From positions 62,001-126,000 of the forward strand of contig NZ_WHYR01000001.1 in assembly GCF_009428905.1 (NCBI RefSeq): DNA of 64,000 nt. The letters are read 5' to 3'. Below the pieces are notes generated by a model. It searched no databases. It worked only from the letters and a program-made list of their open reading frames with translations, and was not told the origin of the DNA. Source of the DNA: Desulfofundulus thermobenzoicus. GTDB taxonomy: Bacteria; Bacillota; Desulfotomaculia; Desulfotomaculales; Desulfovirgulaceae. Position 1 is the first letter of the stretch. Every line of letters starts with the position of its first letter. This document shows positions 50,456 to 60,070 of this stretch, in pieces. Made by a program: the position numbers and the translations under genes.

Positions 50456-53233
50456 TTGATCAAGAAAAAGGTCAACATTAACGGGGCCAGTATGACTTTG
50501 CTTGTCGATCCGGAAGCCACTCTGGCAGAGGTCATTCGCGGGCAGCTGCATCTAACCGGAACCAAGATTGGTTGCGGCAAGGCCCAGTGCGGCGCCTGCT
50601 CGGTGATCATGAACGGCAAGGTTATCTTTTCCTGTGCCACCAAAATGAAGAGAGTTCCCGATGAGGCACTCATTACCACCATTGAAGGGATTGGCACACC
50701 CAACAACCTGCACGCCCTGCAACTGGCCTGGGTCAAACACGGTGCCGCCCAGTGCGGTTTTTGCGCGCCTGGTTTTATCGTTTCCGCCAGGGTCCTCCTG
50801 GATGAGAATCCCAACCCCACCAGGGAAGAGGTTCGCGACTGGTTCCAAAAGCACAAAAATGTTTGCCGCTGTACGGGATACAAACCCATCGTGGATGCCG
50901 TGATGGACGCCGCCCGCCTGATGCGCGGCGAAATATCCGTGCGGGACCTGGGCTTCGAGATGCCGGGTGACGGGAAAATACTGGGCACCGACTACCCGCG
51001 TCCTTCGGCTATAGGCAAAGTCACCGGCACCATTGACTACGGCGCCGACCTGGGCCTCAAGATGCCGCCCGGCACCTTGCAGCTCAAGCTGGTCCAGGCG
51101 CAGGTTTCCCACGCCAGGATCCTTTCCATCGACACATCCGAGGCGGAGAAAATGCCCGGTGTCTACAAAGTCGTGACCCATAAGGATATCAAAGGCAGAA
51201 ACCGCATCAACGGCCTGAATTTCCCGAGCAACAAGGGGGACAGCTACGACCGGCCGATCCTGTGTGACGAAAAGGTCTTCCAGTTCGGCGACGCCATTGC
51301 CATCGTCTGTGCCGACACGGAGGCACACGCCCAGGCTGCGGTGGAAAAAGTGAAGGTCGAACTGGAAGTGCTTCCGGCGTACATGAGCGCTCCCGCCGCC
51401 ATGGAGCCCGACGCCATGGAAATCCACCCCGGCACCCCCAATGTGTACTACAGGCAGTTGTTGGAAAAAGGCGAGGATACCGGGCCGTTGATGGAAAAGG
51501 CGGACGTTGTGGTATCCATGGAGGACCTGTACGTCGGCCGTCAGCCCCACCTGCCCGTGGAACCGGACGTTGCCGCGGCTTATTATGACGAAAACGGCAA
51601 CCTGCAGATTTTGTCCAAGAGTATCGGTCTGGATCTGCACGCCCTCATGATCGCCGAAGGCCTCGGCCTCGAGGCCGGCAAAAACCTTTTCCTGTCCCAG
51701 TTCCCGGGGGTGGGCGGCACCTTCGGCTACAAGTTCAGCCCCACCATTGAGGCCCTGGTGGGCGCCGCCTGCATGGCCACCGGCAGGCCCGTTTTCCTGA
51801 AATTCGACTACTACCAGCAGATCATCTACACCGGCAAGCGGTCTCCGTTCTTTATCGACCTGAAGTTCGGGGCCAGGAAGGACGGCAAGATCATCGCCAT
51901 GGAATCCAACTGGGCTGTGGACCACGGCCCCTACTCCGAGTTCGGCGACCTCCTCACCCTGCGGGGAGCCCAGTTCATCGGCGCGGGCTACGGCATTCCG
52001 AACATCCGCGGCGCCGGCTATACGGTTTGCACCAACCACGCCTGGGGTTCCGCCTTCCGGGCTTACGGTTCGCCCCAGAGCTTCTTTGCCAGTGAGACGC
52101 TGATGGACGTCCTGGCCGAGAAATTGGGCATCGACCCGCTGGAGCTGCGTTACATCAACGTCTATCGCCCCGGCGATACCACCCCCACCGGCCAGGAACC
52201 CGAGGTGTACTCGCTGCCCCAGCTGATCGACGCCATCCGCCCCAGGTACAGGGCCGCCCTGGAAAAGGCCAGGAAACTCTCCACACCTGAGAAAAAGCGC
52301 GGTGTCGGCGTTTCCATTGGAATTTACGGCTGCGGGCTTGACGGTGTGGACGGCGCCGAAGTATGGGCGGAACTGCTGCCCGACGGCAGGGTGCAGGTGA
52401 GCACCAACTGGCAGGATCACGGCCAGGGCGCGGATATGGGCCTGCTGGCCACCTCCCATGAGGTCTTGCGGAAAATGGGCATCAGGCCGGAGCAGATCAA
52501 GCTGGTCATGAACGATATGAACCTGGCCCCGGCGGGCGGGCCGGCCGGCGGGAGCCGCTCCCAGGTGGTCGTCGGCAACGCCGTGGTGAACGCATGCGAG
52601 CAATTGCTGAACGCCCTGAGAAAGGCCGACGGGACCTACATGACTTATGACGAGGCTTTGGCCAAAGGTATCCCGCTCAAGTATACCGGCAAGTGGAGCA
52701 CTGCGGTGGCCAACTGCACCGCCTGTGACGAGAAAGGCCAGGGCAGCCCCTTTGCCGTATACATGTACGGTGTTTTCCTGGCGGAAGTGGAAGTGGATAC
52801 CACGACCGGCAAGGTCCGGGTGGTAAAGATGACGCTGGCCGCCGACGTCGGCGAAGTGGTCAACAGGACAGTCCTCGACGGGCAGATCTACGGGGGCCTG
52901 GCCCAGGGCATCGGGCTGGCGCTTTCCGAGGATTTCGAGGACCTGAAGAAACACACCAGCATGGCCGCCTGCGGTATTCCTTACATCAAGGATATCCCGG
53001 ACGACCTGGAGATCATCTACGTGAACAACAAGCGCAAGCACGGCCCCTTCGGTGCCGCCGGCGTGGGCGAACTGCCGCTGACTTCGCCGCATGCCGCCAT
53101 CTGCAATGCCATTTACAACGCCTGCGGCGTGCGCATCACCCAGCTCCCGGCCACGCCGGAAAAGGTTCTGGCCGGCCTGCAGGGGAGGGAAATACCGGTC
53201 GTAAGGCGGCCGATCAAAAATCCGGCTTACTAG
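50456..53233 (+). CDS. mop: MOP-type molybdenum aldehyde oxidoreductase (xanthine oxidase family)
   Basis: A 925-aa single-chain enzyme as in Desulfovibrio aldehyde oxidoreductase (about 907 aa): plant-type 2Fe-2S domain (GCGKAQCGACSV, about 39-50), helical 2Fe-2S domain (QCGFCAPGF and CRCTGY, about 101-142), then the molybdopterin domain with no FAD domain. QFPGVGGTFGYKF, AFRAYGSPQ and GVGELPLTSPHAA near the end, with the catalytic glutamate, support activity. TTG 50456 follows AAGGGGTG. It oxidises an aldehyde or N-heterocycle to the acid or hydroxylated product. It needs Mo-MCD and sulfuration; the accessory genes follow. Confidence 0.93.
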   Translation: MIKKKVNINGASMTLLVDPEATLAEVIRGQLHLTGTKIGCGKAQCGACSVIMNGKVIFSCATKMKRVPDEALITTIEGIGTPNNLHALQLAWVKHGAAQCGFCAPGFIVSARVLLDENPNPTREEVRDWFQKHKNVCRCTGYKPIVDAVMDAARLMRGEISVRDLGFEMPGDGKILGTDYPRPSAIGKVTGTIDYGADLGLKMPPGTLQLKLVQAQVSHARILSIDTSEAEKMPGVYKVVTHKDIKGRNRINGLNFPSNKGDSYDRPILCDEKVFQFGDAIAIVCADTEAHAQAAVEKVKVELEVLPAYMSAPAAMEPDAMEIHPGTPNVYYRQLLEKGEDTGPLMEKADVVVSMEDLYVGRQPHLPVEPDVAAAYYDENGNLQILSKSIGLDLHALMIAEGLGLEAGKNLFLSQFPGVGGTFGYKFSPTIEALVGAACMATGRPVFLKFDYYQQIIYTGKRSPFFIDLKFGARKDGKIIAMESNWAVDHGPYSEFGDLLTLRGAQFIGAGYGIPNIRGAGYTVCTNHAWGSAFRAYGSPQSFFASETLMDVLAEKLGIDPLELRYINVYRPGDTTPTGQEPEVYSLPQLIDAIRPRYRAALEKARKLSTPEKKRGVGVSIGIYGCGLDGVDGAEVWAELLPDGRVQVSTNWQDHGQGADMGLLATSHEVLRKMGIRPEQIKLVMNDMNLAPAGGPAGGSRSQVVVGNAVVNACEQLLNALRKADGTYMTYDEALAKGIPLKYTGKWSTAVANCTACDEKGQGSPFAVYMYGVFLAEVEVDTTTGKVRVVKMTLAADVGEVVNRTVLDGQIYGGLAQGIGLALSEDFEDLKKHTSMAACGIPYIKDIPDDLEIIYVNNKRKHGPFGAAGVGELPLTSPHAAICNAIYNACGVRITQLPATPEKVLAGLQGREIPVVRRPIKNPAY

Positions 53234-53524
53234 TGCGCACAGGGATGCGCTGAGCGGGTTGAAATTCTGATGAGATGACATCTTACGCGGATAGTTTGCC
53301 TTGAGCGAATTGAACGGCATTTGGTGGTGGGTCGCTGGTGGCCGGTAAGCGGAGGGGAAGAGTTCGCAAAGGCGAATGCCGAACAAACATTCCGGCAGTT
53401 ATTTAACCGGCGACCCGCCCCCAGAATGCACCCGGCTCGCTCCAGGTTGTTGTATTTTAATTAACATTGATCTGACGGCTGTATTTCCGGACCGGCAAGT
53501 CCGGTGCGAAACGGTGGGGGTAAA

Positions 53525-55852
53525 ATGGATCAAAGGCGAATAGTCGAGTTTGAAGAAAAATGCACCCAGGAGTATCCCCCGGCCTGCACGGCGGCCTGTC
53601 CCCTGCACGTGGATGTCAGGAGTTTCGTGGCGGAAATGAAAAAGGGGAACATCGACCAGGCATTCGATATTTTTGCCGGAACAGTTCCCTTTCCCGGCAT
53701 CGTCGGCCGCATCTGCGATCATCCCTGCCAGGCCGCCTGCAGGCTGGGGGAGGTGGGCGAGGCGCTCTCCATAGCCTCCCTGGAGAGGGCCTGTGTGCGG
53801 ATGAGTTCCGCCCGGCCGGTAAAAACTACCGTTTCACCCCCCAAAAACAGGCGGGTGGCCGTGGTCGGGGGAGGGCTGAGCGGCCTGGCGGCAGCCTTTG
53901 AGCTGGCCCGGAAGGGTTACAGTGTTGCTGTCTTCGAAGCCTCGGGCCGCCTGGGGGGCAGGCTGTGGGAAATACCGGAGGAGGTTTTACCGCGGCAGGT
54001 GATCAGGGAAGAAACGGCTGTGCTCGATACCCTGGGTGTGCTGGTCCGGTTCAACACCCCTGTAGGGCGGTCCCTTCCCCTTCCGGACCTGCGCCGCGAA
54101 TTCGACGCCATCTATCTCAGCCCCGGATATAATCCCGGGGATGCATTCGGTCTGGAAACGGACCGGCAGGGCCGCATCCGGATCGACCCGGTTACTTTTG
54201 CCACCGGTGCGGACGGGGTTTTTGCCGGGGGCGGCGTGCGGCGTGCCGGGCCGGGCTATTCCCCCGTCGGTTCCCTTTCCGACGGCAGGCGGGCGGCCGT
54301 ATCCATAGACCGCTATCTGCAGGGCGTTTCCCTTACCGCCGGCCGGGAGAACGAGGAGTCTTACCGGACACGGCTTTTTACCAGTATTGAGGGGGTCCAA
54401 CCCCTTCCTGCCGTTGTGCCGGCTGATCCCGCACGGGGTTACACGCCGGAGGAAGCCGTCCGGGAAGCCGGACGCTGTCTCCAGTGCCAGTGCCTGGAGT
54501 GCGTGAAGGCCTGCGCATACCTTGCCCATTTTCAAGGTTATCCCAAAAAATATGTCCGCCAGATCAGCCACAACCTGAAAATGGTCATGGGGCGGCACGA
54601 GGCCAACATCTTGATTAATTCCTGCAGCCTGTGCGGCCTCTGCCGGGAGGTTTGCCCGGAAGGTTTCCACATGGGGGAGTTGTGCCGGGAGGCCCGGATA
54701 GAAATGTTCAATAAGGGGAAAATGCCGCCTTCCGCCCACGATTTTCCCCTCCGGGACATGGAATTCAGCAATAGTGAGCTGTGTGTTCTGACCCGTCACC
54801 AGCCGGGGTACGGGTCAAGCAGCCACCTCTTCTTCCCGGGCTGCCAGTTGAGCGCTTCCGCGCCGGACCACGTGGAGAGGGCTTATTCTTACTTAATGGA
54901 AAAGGTGGCCGGAGGGGTCGGCCTGATGCTGCGGTGTTGCGGCGCTCCGGCGGAGTGGTCCGGACGGACCGGCCTTTTTCAGGCGGGGCTGCAGGAAATT
55001 GAGAACCAGTGGCGGGAAATGGGCGGGCCGCGCCTGATCCTGGCCTGCTCGACATGTTACCAGATATTTAAGAAATACCTTCCCGGGGTTGAAATTGTCT
55101 CTCTCTGGGAACTGTACGACCGGTTCGGGCTGCCGGAGGCCGGCGGGTCCCCAAATCCCGGTGTGGTGGCTGTACATGACGCCTGTACCACCAGGCATGA
55201 GAAACATATCCACGCAAGCGTCCGGAGGATATTGCAGAAGCTCGGTTACAGGATCGAAGAACTGCCGGACAGTCGCGAAAAAACGAAGTGCTGCGGGTAC
55301 GGGGGGTTGATGCTGTATGCCAATCGGAGACTGGCGGATGACGTGATCAGGCGGCGTACCGGCGAAAGCCCCGCCGACTATGTCGCTTACTGCGCCATGT
55401 GCCGCGACAATTTTGCGGCCCGGGGCAAGCGAACCTACCATCTGCTGGACCTGATTTACGGCAGGATAGATGACGCTTCACCGGTGAAAAAGGGGCCGGG
55501 TTACTCCCGGAGGCGTGAAAACAGGGTCAGGCTTAAAAATAAAATGCTCAAAGAGGTATGGGGGGATGAAGTGGCGGAAGTGAAGAGGTCGTATGAAACT
55601 ATTAAATTGATTGTTCCCGCCGCAGTGGGCGAAATTATGGAAGAACGCATGATCCTGCTGGAAGACATCCAGAAAGTGATTGAGTATGCCGAGCGGACGG
55701 GCAATAAGATACTTAACCGGAGTAGCGGCCACATTCTGGCCTGCCACAGGCCGGTAAGCGTCACTTACTGGGTGGAGTACACCCCGCTGGAGGACGGTTT
55801 TGCCGTCCACAATGTTTACTCGCACCGGATGGTGGTGGAGGGCAATAGTTAA
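53525..55852 (+). CDS. FAD/Fe-S oxidoreductase with CCG (HdrB-like) domains
   Basis: A 775-aa multidomain redox protein. N-terminal Fe-S region as in GltD/NfnB (CTAACPLH, CDHPCQAAC), FAD-binding VAVVGGGLSGLAAAFEL (about 108-124), ferredoxin-like CLQCQCLECVKAC and CSLCGLCREVC in the middle, two CCG domains (CCGAPAEW, CCGYGGLM), and a C-terminal tail of unknown type. It probably takes electrons from the MOP enzyme and passes them to a soluble acceptor. ATG 53525 follows GGTGGGGG. The 291-nt spacer before it contains a hairpin (TTCCGGAC/GTCCGGTG) near 53490. Homologues sit beside MOP in Desulfovibrio. Confidence 0.85.
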   Translation: MDQRRIVEFEEKCTQEYPPACTAACPLHVDVRSFVAEMKKGNIDQAFDIFAGTVPFPGIVGRICDHPCQAACRLGEVGEALSIASLERACVRMSSARPVKTTVSPPKNRRVAVVGGGLSGLAAAFELARKGYSVAVFEASGRLGGRLWEIPEEVLPRQVIREETAVLDTLGVLVRFNTPVGRSLPLPDLRREFDAIYLSPGYNPGDAFGLETDRQGRIRIDPVTFATGADGVFAGGGVRRAGPGYSPVGSLSDGRRAAVSIDRYLQGVSLTAGRENEESYRTRLFTSIEGVQPLPAVVPADPARGYTPEEAVREAGRCLQCQCLECVKACAYLAHFQGYPKKYVRQISHNLKMVMGRHEANILINSCSLCGLCREVCPEGFHMGELCREARIEMFNKGKMPPSAHDFPLRDMEFSNSELCVLTRHQPGYGSSSHLFFPGCQLSASAPDHVERAYSYLMEKVAGGVGLMLRCCGAPAEWSGRTGLFQAGLQEIENQWREMGGPRLILACSTCYQIFKKYLPGVEIVSLWELYDRFGLPEAGGSPNPGVVAVHDACTTRHEKHIHASVRRILQKLGYRIEELPDSREKTKCCGYGGLMLYANRRLADDVIRRRTGESPADYVAYCAMCRDNFAARGKRTYHLLDLIYGRIDDASPVKKGPGYSRRRENRVRLKNKMLKEVWGDEVAEVKRSYETIKLIVPAAVGEIMEERMILLEDIQKVIEYAERTGNKILNRSSGHILACHRPVSVTYWVEYTPLEDGFAVHNVYSHRMVVEGNS

Positions 55853-55865
55853 GGATGTGAAAAAG

Positions 55866-56075
55866 TTGGCCGGCAAGGATTTGAACGCAGAAAATGTTTA
55901 TGAGTGTCTTAAATGCGGCGTTCCGCTGGAACCGGGCAAAGTTACGGTTTCCTATATGGGCAGCAGCTTTCCGGTTGAACTGTTAAAATGCAAAAAATGC
56001 GGGCAGGTCCTGGTCACGGAGGAGCTGGCACTGGGCAGGATGCTGGAAGTGGAAAAGGTTCTGGAGGACAAATAG
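55866..56075 (+). CDS. small zinc-ribbon redox protein (DVU_1557-like)
   Basis: A 69-aa protein with two CxxC pairs, CLKCGVPLEPG and CKKCGQVLV, making a zinc ribbon or rubredoxin-like site. TTG 55866 follows AAGGA by 10 nt; GTG 55857 is a possible start. It resembles the small protein next to the MOP gene of Desulfovibrio vulgaris (DVU_1557 family), recalled from memory. Role unknown. Confidence 0.7.
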   Translation: MAGKDLNAENVYECLKCGVPLEPGKVTVSYMGSSFPVELLKCKKCGQVLVTEELALGRMLEVEKVLEDK

Positions 56076-56086
56076 GGGTGCTGGTA

Positions 56087-56857
56087 ATGCCTTTCGCCGG
56101 ACGTTACCGGGTTTATGAAAACGGTGATTTGCGCAGGATTACCGGTGATACCGTCAGGCCGGGCGGTTTTACTTTAACCGGCCGGGCCCTGGTCTTTTGT
56201 TCTTTCACCCCGGGGGCCAGGGTGCTGGACGTGGGCTGCGGCACCGGCGCCACAGTGGAACACCTGATAACCAGGTATAAACTGGATGCCGTGGGGGTGG
56301 ACCCTTCCCCGGTTCTGCTGGAGCAGGGACGGCGGAGGTGTCCCGGGCTGCCGCTGCTGGAGGCGGCGGGGGAAAGCCTTCCTTTCGGGGACGGGGAAAT
56401 GGACGGTGTCTTTATGGAGTGCGCTCTGACCGTGATGGAAGACCCGGACGGGGCTCTGGCGGAATGTTACCGGGTGTTGAAGGACGGCGGCTGGCTGGTG
56501 GTGACCGATGTCTACGCCCGCAACCCGGAAGGAGTTGCCGACCTGCGGAAGCTTCCCGCGGCCAGTTGCCTGACCGGGGCCATGGGCGGACGGGAGTTAA
56601 AAAAGAAAATAGAACGGGGCGGCTTCGCTATTGTATTGTGGGAGGATCATTCCCGGTTGCTGGCGGAACTGGCCGGCCGGATCATTTTGGCCGGCGGTTC
56701 ACTGGAAATATTTTATGGCCATTCCGCCTGCGGGGCGGCGCAAGGCCGGGACATCCGGGAGGCGATCAAAAAGTCCCGGCCGGGATACTTCCTGTTGATT
56801 GCCCGGAAGCAGGGGGTGGGTTCCCATTTGCCGGAAAGGAGCGCACGGTTGGGATGA
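56087..56857 (+). CDS. SAM-dependent methyltransferase-like protein (DVU_1556-like)
   Basis: A 256-aa class I methyltransferase fold. SAM site VLDVGCGTGATVEHLI (about 44-59), acidic loop VGVDPSP, LPFGDGEMDGVFMECAL and VLKDGGWLVVTDV. ATG 56087 lies about 6-8 nt behind GGGGTG. It has four-nt overlap with the next gene. In Desulfovibrio a homologue lies in the same place beside MOP. It may act on the pterin cofactor, the metal centre or a protein; no substrate is known. Confidence 0.8.
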   Translation: MPFAGRYRVYENGDLRRITGDTVRPGGFTLTGRALVFCSFTPGARVLDVGCGTGATVEHLITRYKLDAVGVDPSPVLLEQGRRRCPGLPLLEAAGESLPFGDGEMDGVFMECALTVMEDPDGALAECYRVLKDGGWLVVTDVYARNPEGVADLRKLPAASCLTGAMGGRELKKKIERGGFAIVLWEDHSRLLAELAGRIILAGGSLEIFYGHSACGAAQGRDIREAIKKSRPGYFLLIARKQGVGSHLPERSARLG

Positions 56858-57309
56858 ACGACGAACTGTTACGCATGCTGGAACTGTACCGGCAGGGCTT
56901 TAACTGCAGCCAGATCCTGCTTTTGCTGGGGCTGGAAACCCTGGGGAAAAGCAACCCGGACCTGATCCGGGCCATGACCGGCCTGGGCGGCGGGCTGGGT
57001 TTTTCCGGGAAAACCTGCGGCGCGCTGACCGGCGGGGTTTGCTTGCTGGGCCTGTATGCCGGCAGGGGGGTACGGGGGGAAAGGGAGCACGACCGTTTTC
57101 TTTTAATGGTTGAGGAACTGGTGCAGTGGTTTGAGCAGGAGATCGGCCGTTCTTACGGCGGAATCAATTGCGCAGAGATTATGGGAGAAAAGCTGGCCAG
57201 CAAAACGGTGGGCAGCCAGTGCGGCAATATTGTCGGGAGCACCTATGCCAGAGTCAAGGAAATACTGATTGCCAGCGGGATCGAGCCTGCGGGTGGGCGC
57301 AATGGGTGA
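56854..57309 (+). CDS. C-GCAxxG-C-C family protein (DVU_1555-like)
   Basis: A 151-aa protein with the pattern that names the family: NCSQ near the start, KTCGALTGGVCLLG in the middle, INCAEI and QCGNIVG near the end. The cysteines could bind a metal cluster or redox metal. ATG 56854 overlaps the methyltransferase stop. It has no assigned function but is a fixed member of the MOP neighbourhood. Confidence 0.82.
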   Translation: MNDELLRMLELYRQGFNCSQILLLLGLETLGKSNPDLIRAMTGLGGGLGFSGKTCGALTGGVCLLGLYAGRGVRGEREHDRFLLMVEELVQWFEQEIGRSYGGINCAEIMGEKLASKTVGSQCGNIVGSTYARVKEILIASGIEPAGGRNG

Positions 57310-58696
57310 ACGGGGCAATATTCTGTCGGAAACAGAAAGCCTGTGTCCCGAATGCCTCGGGAAGATACCGGCAAAAAGGGTGGCCCGGGGAGATTGTGTG
57401 TTTCTGGAAAAAACCTGTCCGGAACACGGCAGCTTCCGGACGAAGATCTGGGAAGGGCAACCGTCTTTTCAATCCTGGGTCAGGCCTAAAATACCGGCAG
57501 CGATTAACGTTCCCTTTACAGAGGTCGACCGGGGCTGTCCCTTTGACTGCGGTCTTTGCCCCGCCCACCGCCAGCATACTTGTACGGCGCTGCTGGAGGT
57601 CACCGGTCGCTGCCATTTAAAATGCACCTTTTGCTTTGCTGATGCCGGAGGTAGTGGCCCGGATCCGGATCAGAAAACAGTCAGGGGATGGTACCAGCGC
57701 CTGCTGGACGCCGGCGGGCCGTACAACATCCAGCTTTCCGGCGGGGAACCCACCCTGCGGGACGACCTGCCCGCACTGGTGGCGCTGGGCCGGTCCATGG
57801 GCTTTAACTTCATCCAGTTGAATACCAACGGCCTGAGGCTGGCCCGGGAGCCCGAATTCCTTGAATCCTTGAAGGATGCAGGGCTGGCTTCTGTATTCCT
57901 GCAGTTCGACGGGACTGAGCGGGAAATTCACCGCCAGCTGAGAGGCGGCGATTTTCTGGAAGAAAAGCTGGAGGCGGTACGTCTGTGCGGGGAGCTGGGG
58001 ATCGGGGTGATCCTGGTGCCCACGGTGGTCCCCGGCATTAACGACCATAATCTGGGGCAGATCATCGACCTGGCGCTGGATCTCCTGCCGGTGGTGCGGG
58101 GGGTTCACTTCCAGCCCGTGAGCTATTTCGGGCGCTATCCCCAACCCCCGTCGGATGCGATGCGCATAACCCTGCCGGAGATCATCGGCCGGATTGAACG
58201 TCAAACGGCCGGACGGATCAAAGCGGAAAGCTTCCGGCCGCCGGGCTGTGAAAACGCCCTGTGTTCCTTTCACGGCAACTTTGTTTTAATGCCGGACGGG
58301 GAATTGGTGGCCACCACCAGGCATGACCCGGTACGGCAAGAAAGAAACTGTTGCGGCACGCCGGAGCGGGCGGAAGAGGGGGCGCGGAAAGCGAGGAATT
58401 TTGTGTCGAGCCGCTGGTCCGCTCCTCCGCCAATCCTGAAGCAGCAAAAATGCAGTTGCCAATGCAGCCGTGAGGAGCAGATGACTTCTAAAAATAGTAT
58501 GGACATGTTTTTAGAGAGGGCTAAAACTCATACCCTTTGCCTTTCCGCCATGGCTTTTCAGGACGTCTGGAACATCGACCTGGAGCGGTTGAAGGACTGT
58601 TGCATTCACACCGTGGCCCCCGACGGGAGGATCATACCCTTTTGTGCCTACAACCTTACGGACAGAACGGGCAGATCGCTTTACAGGGGAAGGTAG
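57302..58696 (+). CDS. radical SAM protein of the MOP neighbourhood (TrsS-like)
   Basis: A 464-aa radical SAM enzyme. N-terminal zinc-type cysteines (CPECLGKIP, CPEHG) precede the cluster motif CHLKCTFC at about residue 107, with SGGEPTLRDDLP as the GGE box and NTNGL. A C-terminal cysteine-rich section (CENALCSFHG, CSCQCSR, CCIHTVAPDG...CAYN) may hold auxiliary clusters. Some relatives are selenoproteins; here no in-frame TGA was seen and cysteine is used. Likely installs or trims a group during cofactor or enzyme maturation; substrate unknown. ATG 57302 overlaps the previous stop by 8 nt. Confidence 0.85.
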   Translation: MGERGNILSETESLCPECLGKIPAKRVARGDCVFLEKTCPEHGSFRTKIWEGQPSFQSWVRPKIPAAINVPFTEVDRGCPFDCGLCPAHRQHTCTALLEVTGRCHLKCTFCFADAGGSGPDPDQKTVRGWYQRLLDAGGPYNIQLSGGEPTLRDDLPALVALGRSMGFNFIQLNTNGLRLAREPEFLESLKDAGLASVFLQFDGTEREIHRQLRGGDFLEEKLEAVRLCGELGIGVILVPTVVPGINDHNLGQIIDLALDLLPVVRGVHFQPVSYFGRYPQPPSDAMRITLPEIIGRIERQTAGRIKAESFRPPGCENALCSFHGNFVLMPDGELVATTRHDPVRQERNCCGTPERAEEGARKARNFVSSRWSAPPPILKQQKCSCQCSREEQMTSKNSMDMFLERAKTHTLCLSAMAFQDVWNIDLERLKDCCIHTVAPDGRIIPFCAYNLTDRTGRSLYRGR

Positions 58697-58702
58697 GGAT
58701 GT

Positions 58703-60070
58703 ATGTTCAGAAAAACACCGCTGGAGGCCTGGGCTTTGCAAAAAATGGGGGGCAACCCCGGGAAGGCCGGGTCTCTGACCCGCGCCCTGATCGAATCCTA
58801 CCAGCTGCAAAAACTGAGGGAAACCCTGGCTCTGGCCAGGGACAGAAGTCCCTTTTACCGCCGCCTGTTGAACGATTACCCGGTGGAGCGGGTTAAGTCG
58901 TTAAGGGACCTGCAGGAACTTCCTCTTACCACTGCTCGTGATCTCAGCCAGAACCCGCTGCTGTTTCTCTGCGTTTCCCAGGACCGGATCAGCCGGGTGG
59001 TCACCCTGAACAGTTCCGGTACCACCGGTTTACCGAAGCGAGTTTTCTTCACCCCCGGCGACCAGGAGCTGATCCGGGACTTTTTTCACCACGGCATGTC
59101 CACCCTGGTGCAGCCGGGCGACACGGTGCTGATTTTGCTGCCCGGCCAGTTGCCCGGGAGTGTGGGGAATTTGCTGGTGGAGGCGCTGGGGCGAATGCAG
59201 GTGCGGGGTATTCCCCACGGCTTTGTGCGGGACCCCCGGGAGACGCTGGAAATCATGGTCCGGGAGAAGGTCGACGCGCTGGTGGGCATCCCCACCCAGG
59301 TGCTGGCCCTGGCCCGCTGGCGGTTTCCGGGGCAAAAAGAACCCCCGGTGCGGGTGAAGAATGTGCTGCTTACCACCGACCACGTGCCCCGGGTTATTGT
59401 CGACGACCTGGAAAGGACGTGGGACTGCCGGGTCTTCAATCATTACGGGATGACGGAAATGGGCCTGGGAGGTGGCGTGGAGTGCGAGGCCCGGGCGGGT
59501 TACCACTTGCGGGAGGCGGACTTGTTTTTTGAAATTGTCGACCCTGTTACCGGGGAAATTGTTCCGGAAGGGGAAGAGGGGGAGGTGGTTTTCACCACCC
59601 TCACCCGCCGGGGGATGCCGTTGATCCGGTATCGCACCGGGGATCTCGCCCGGTTCCTTCCCGGACCGTGTCCCTGCGGCAGCGTGTTGAAGCGCATGGC
59701 CCCGGTGAAGGACCGGGTTGAGGGCAGGATTCTTTTAAGCGGTGGCGGCTTTCTCAGCATGTCCATGCTGGATGAAACGCTGTTTAAAATAAACGGCCTG
59801 GTGAACTTTCAGGCGGTTATTTATTCCAAAGGCGGCACTGATTGCCTGGAAGTACGGATCCAGACAGCCCCGTGGGCCGGTGACGAAATGCCGAAACTGG
59901 TCGAAAGGGCGCTCCTTTCCCTTCCCGTAATTGCTGAAAACCTCTGTAAAGGTACCTTAACCCTGGGTTCCGTCGCAGCGGACGATGCCGGGGAACTCTG
60001 GAGGCCGGTCAAGCGAATGATCCAGGACTTGCGCGAAAAAGGAGGGACGGCTCATGAAAGAGTTGTATGA
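58703..60070 (+). CDS. AMP-dependent CoA ligase-like protein (DVU_1553-like)
   Basis: A 455-aa ANL-superfamily protein of the phenylacetate-CoA ligase kind. Phosphate loop NSSGTTGLPKRVFFT (about 107-121), adenylation block NHYGMTEMGLG, and RYRTGDLARF. ATG 58703 follows GGGGAAGG. It overlaps xdhC by 17 nt. In a molybdenum-enzyme cluster it may activate an aromatic acid produced by MOP, or take part in cofactor assembly; the first is my guess from family chemistry. Confidence 0.82.
   Translation: MFRKTPLEAWALQKMGGNPGKAGSLTRALIESYQLQKLRETLALARDRSPFYRRLLNDYPVERVKSLRDLQELPLTTARDLSQNPLLFLCVSQDRISRVVTLNSSGTTGLPKRVFFTPGDQELIRDFFHHGMSTLVQPGDTVLILLPGQLPGSVGNLLVEALGRMQVRGIPHGFVRDPRETLEIMVREKVDALVGIPTQVLALARWRFPGQKEPPVRVKNVLLTTDHVPRVIVDDLERTWDCRVFNHYGMTEMGLGGGVECEARAGYHLREADLFFEIVDPVTGEIVPEGEEGEVVFTTLTRRGMPLIRYRTGDLARFLPGPCPCGSVLKRMAPVKDRVEGRILLSGGGFLSMSMLDETLFKINGLVNFQAVIYSKGGTDCLEVRIQTAPWAGDEMPKLVERALLSLPVIAENLCKGTLTLGSVAADDAGELWRPVKRMIQDLREKGGTAHERVV

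Noticed and set aside
53339-53360. GG-n10-GC spacing upstream of the FAD/Fe-S oxidoreductase
   Set aside because: The -12 side is AAGC rather than TTGC and no enhancer-like sites are near; judged chance.
50552-53386. 944-codon open frame on the minus strand opposite the MOP gene
   Set aside because: It is the mirror of a high-GC coding gene with strong codon bias. It shows no domain, is low in complexity (G, H, Q, V rich) and has no ribosome site; the plus-strand MOP protein has clear family motifs.
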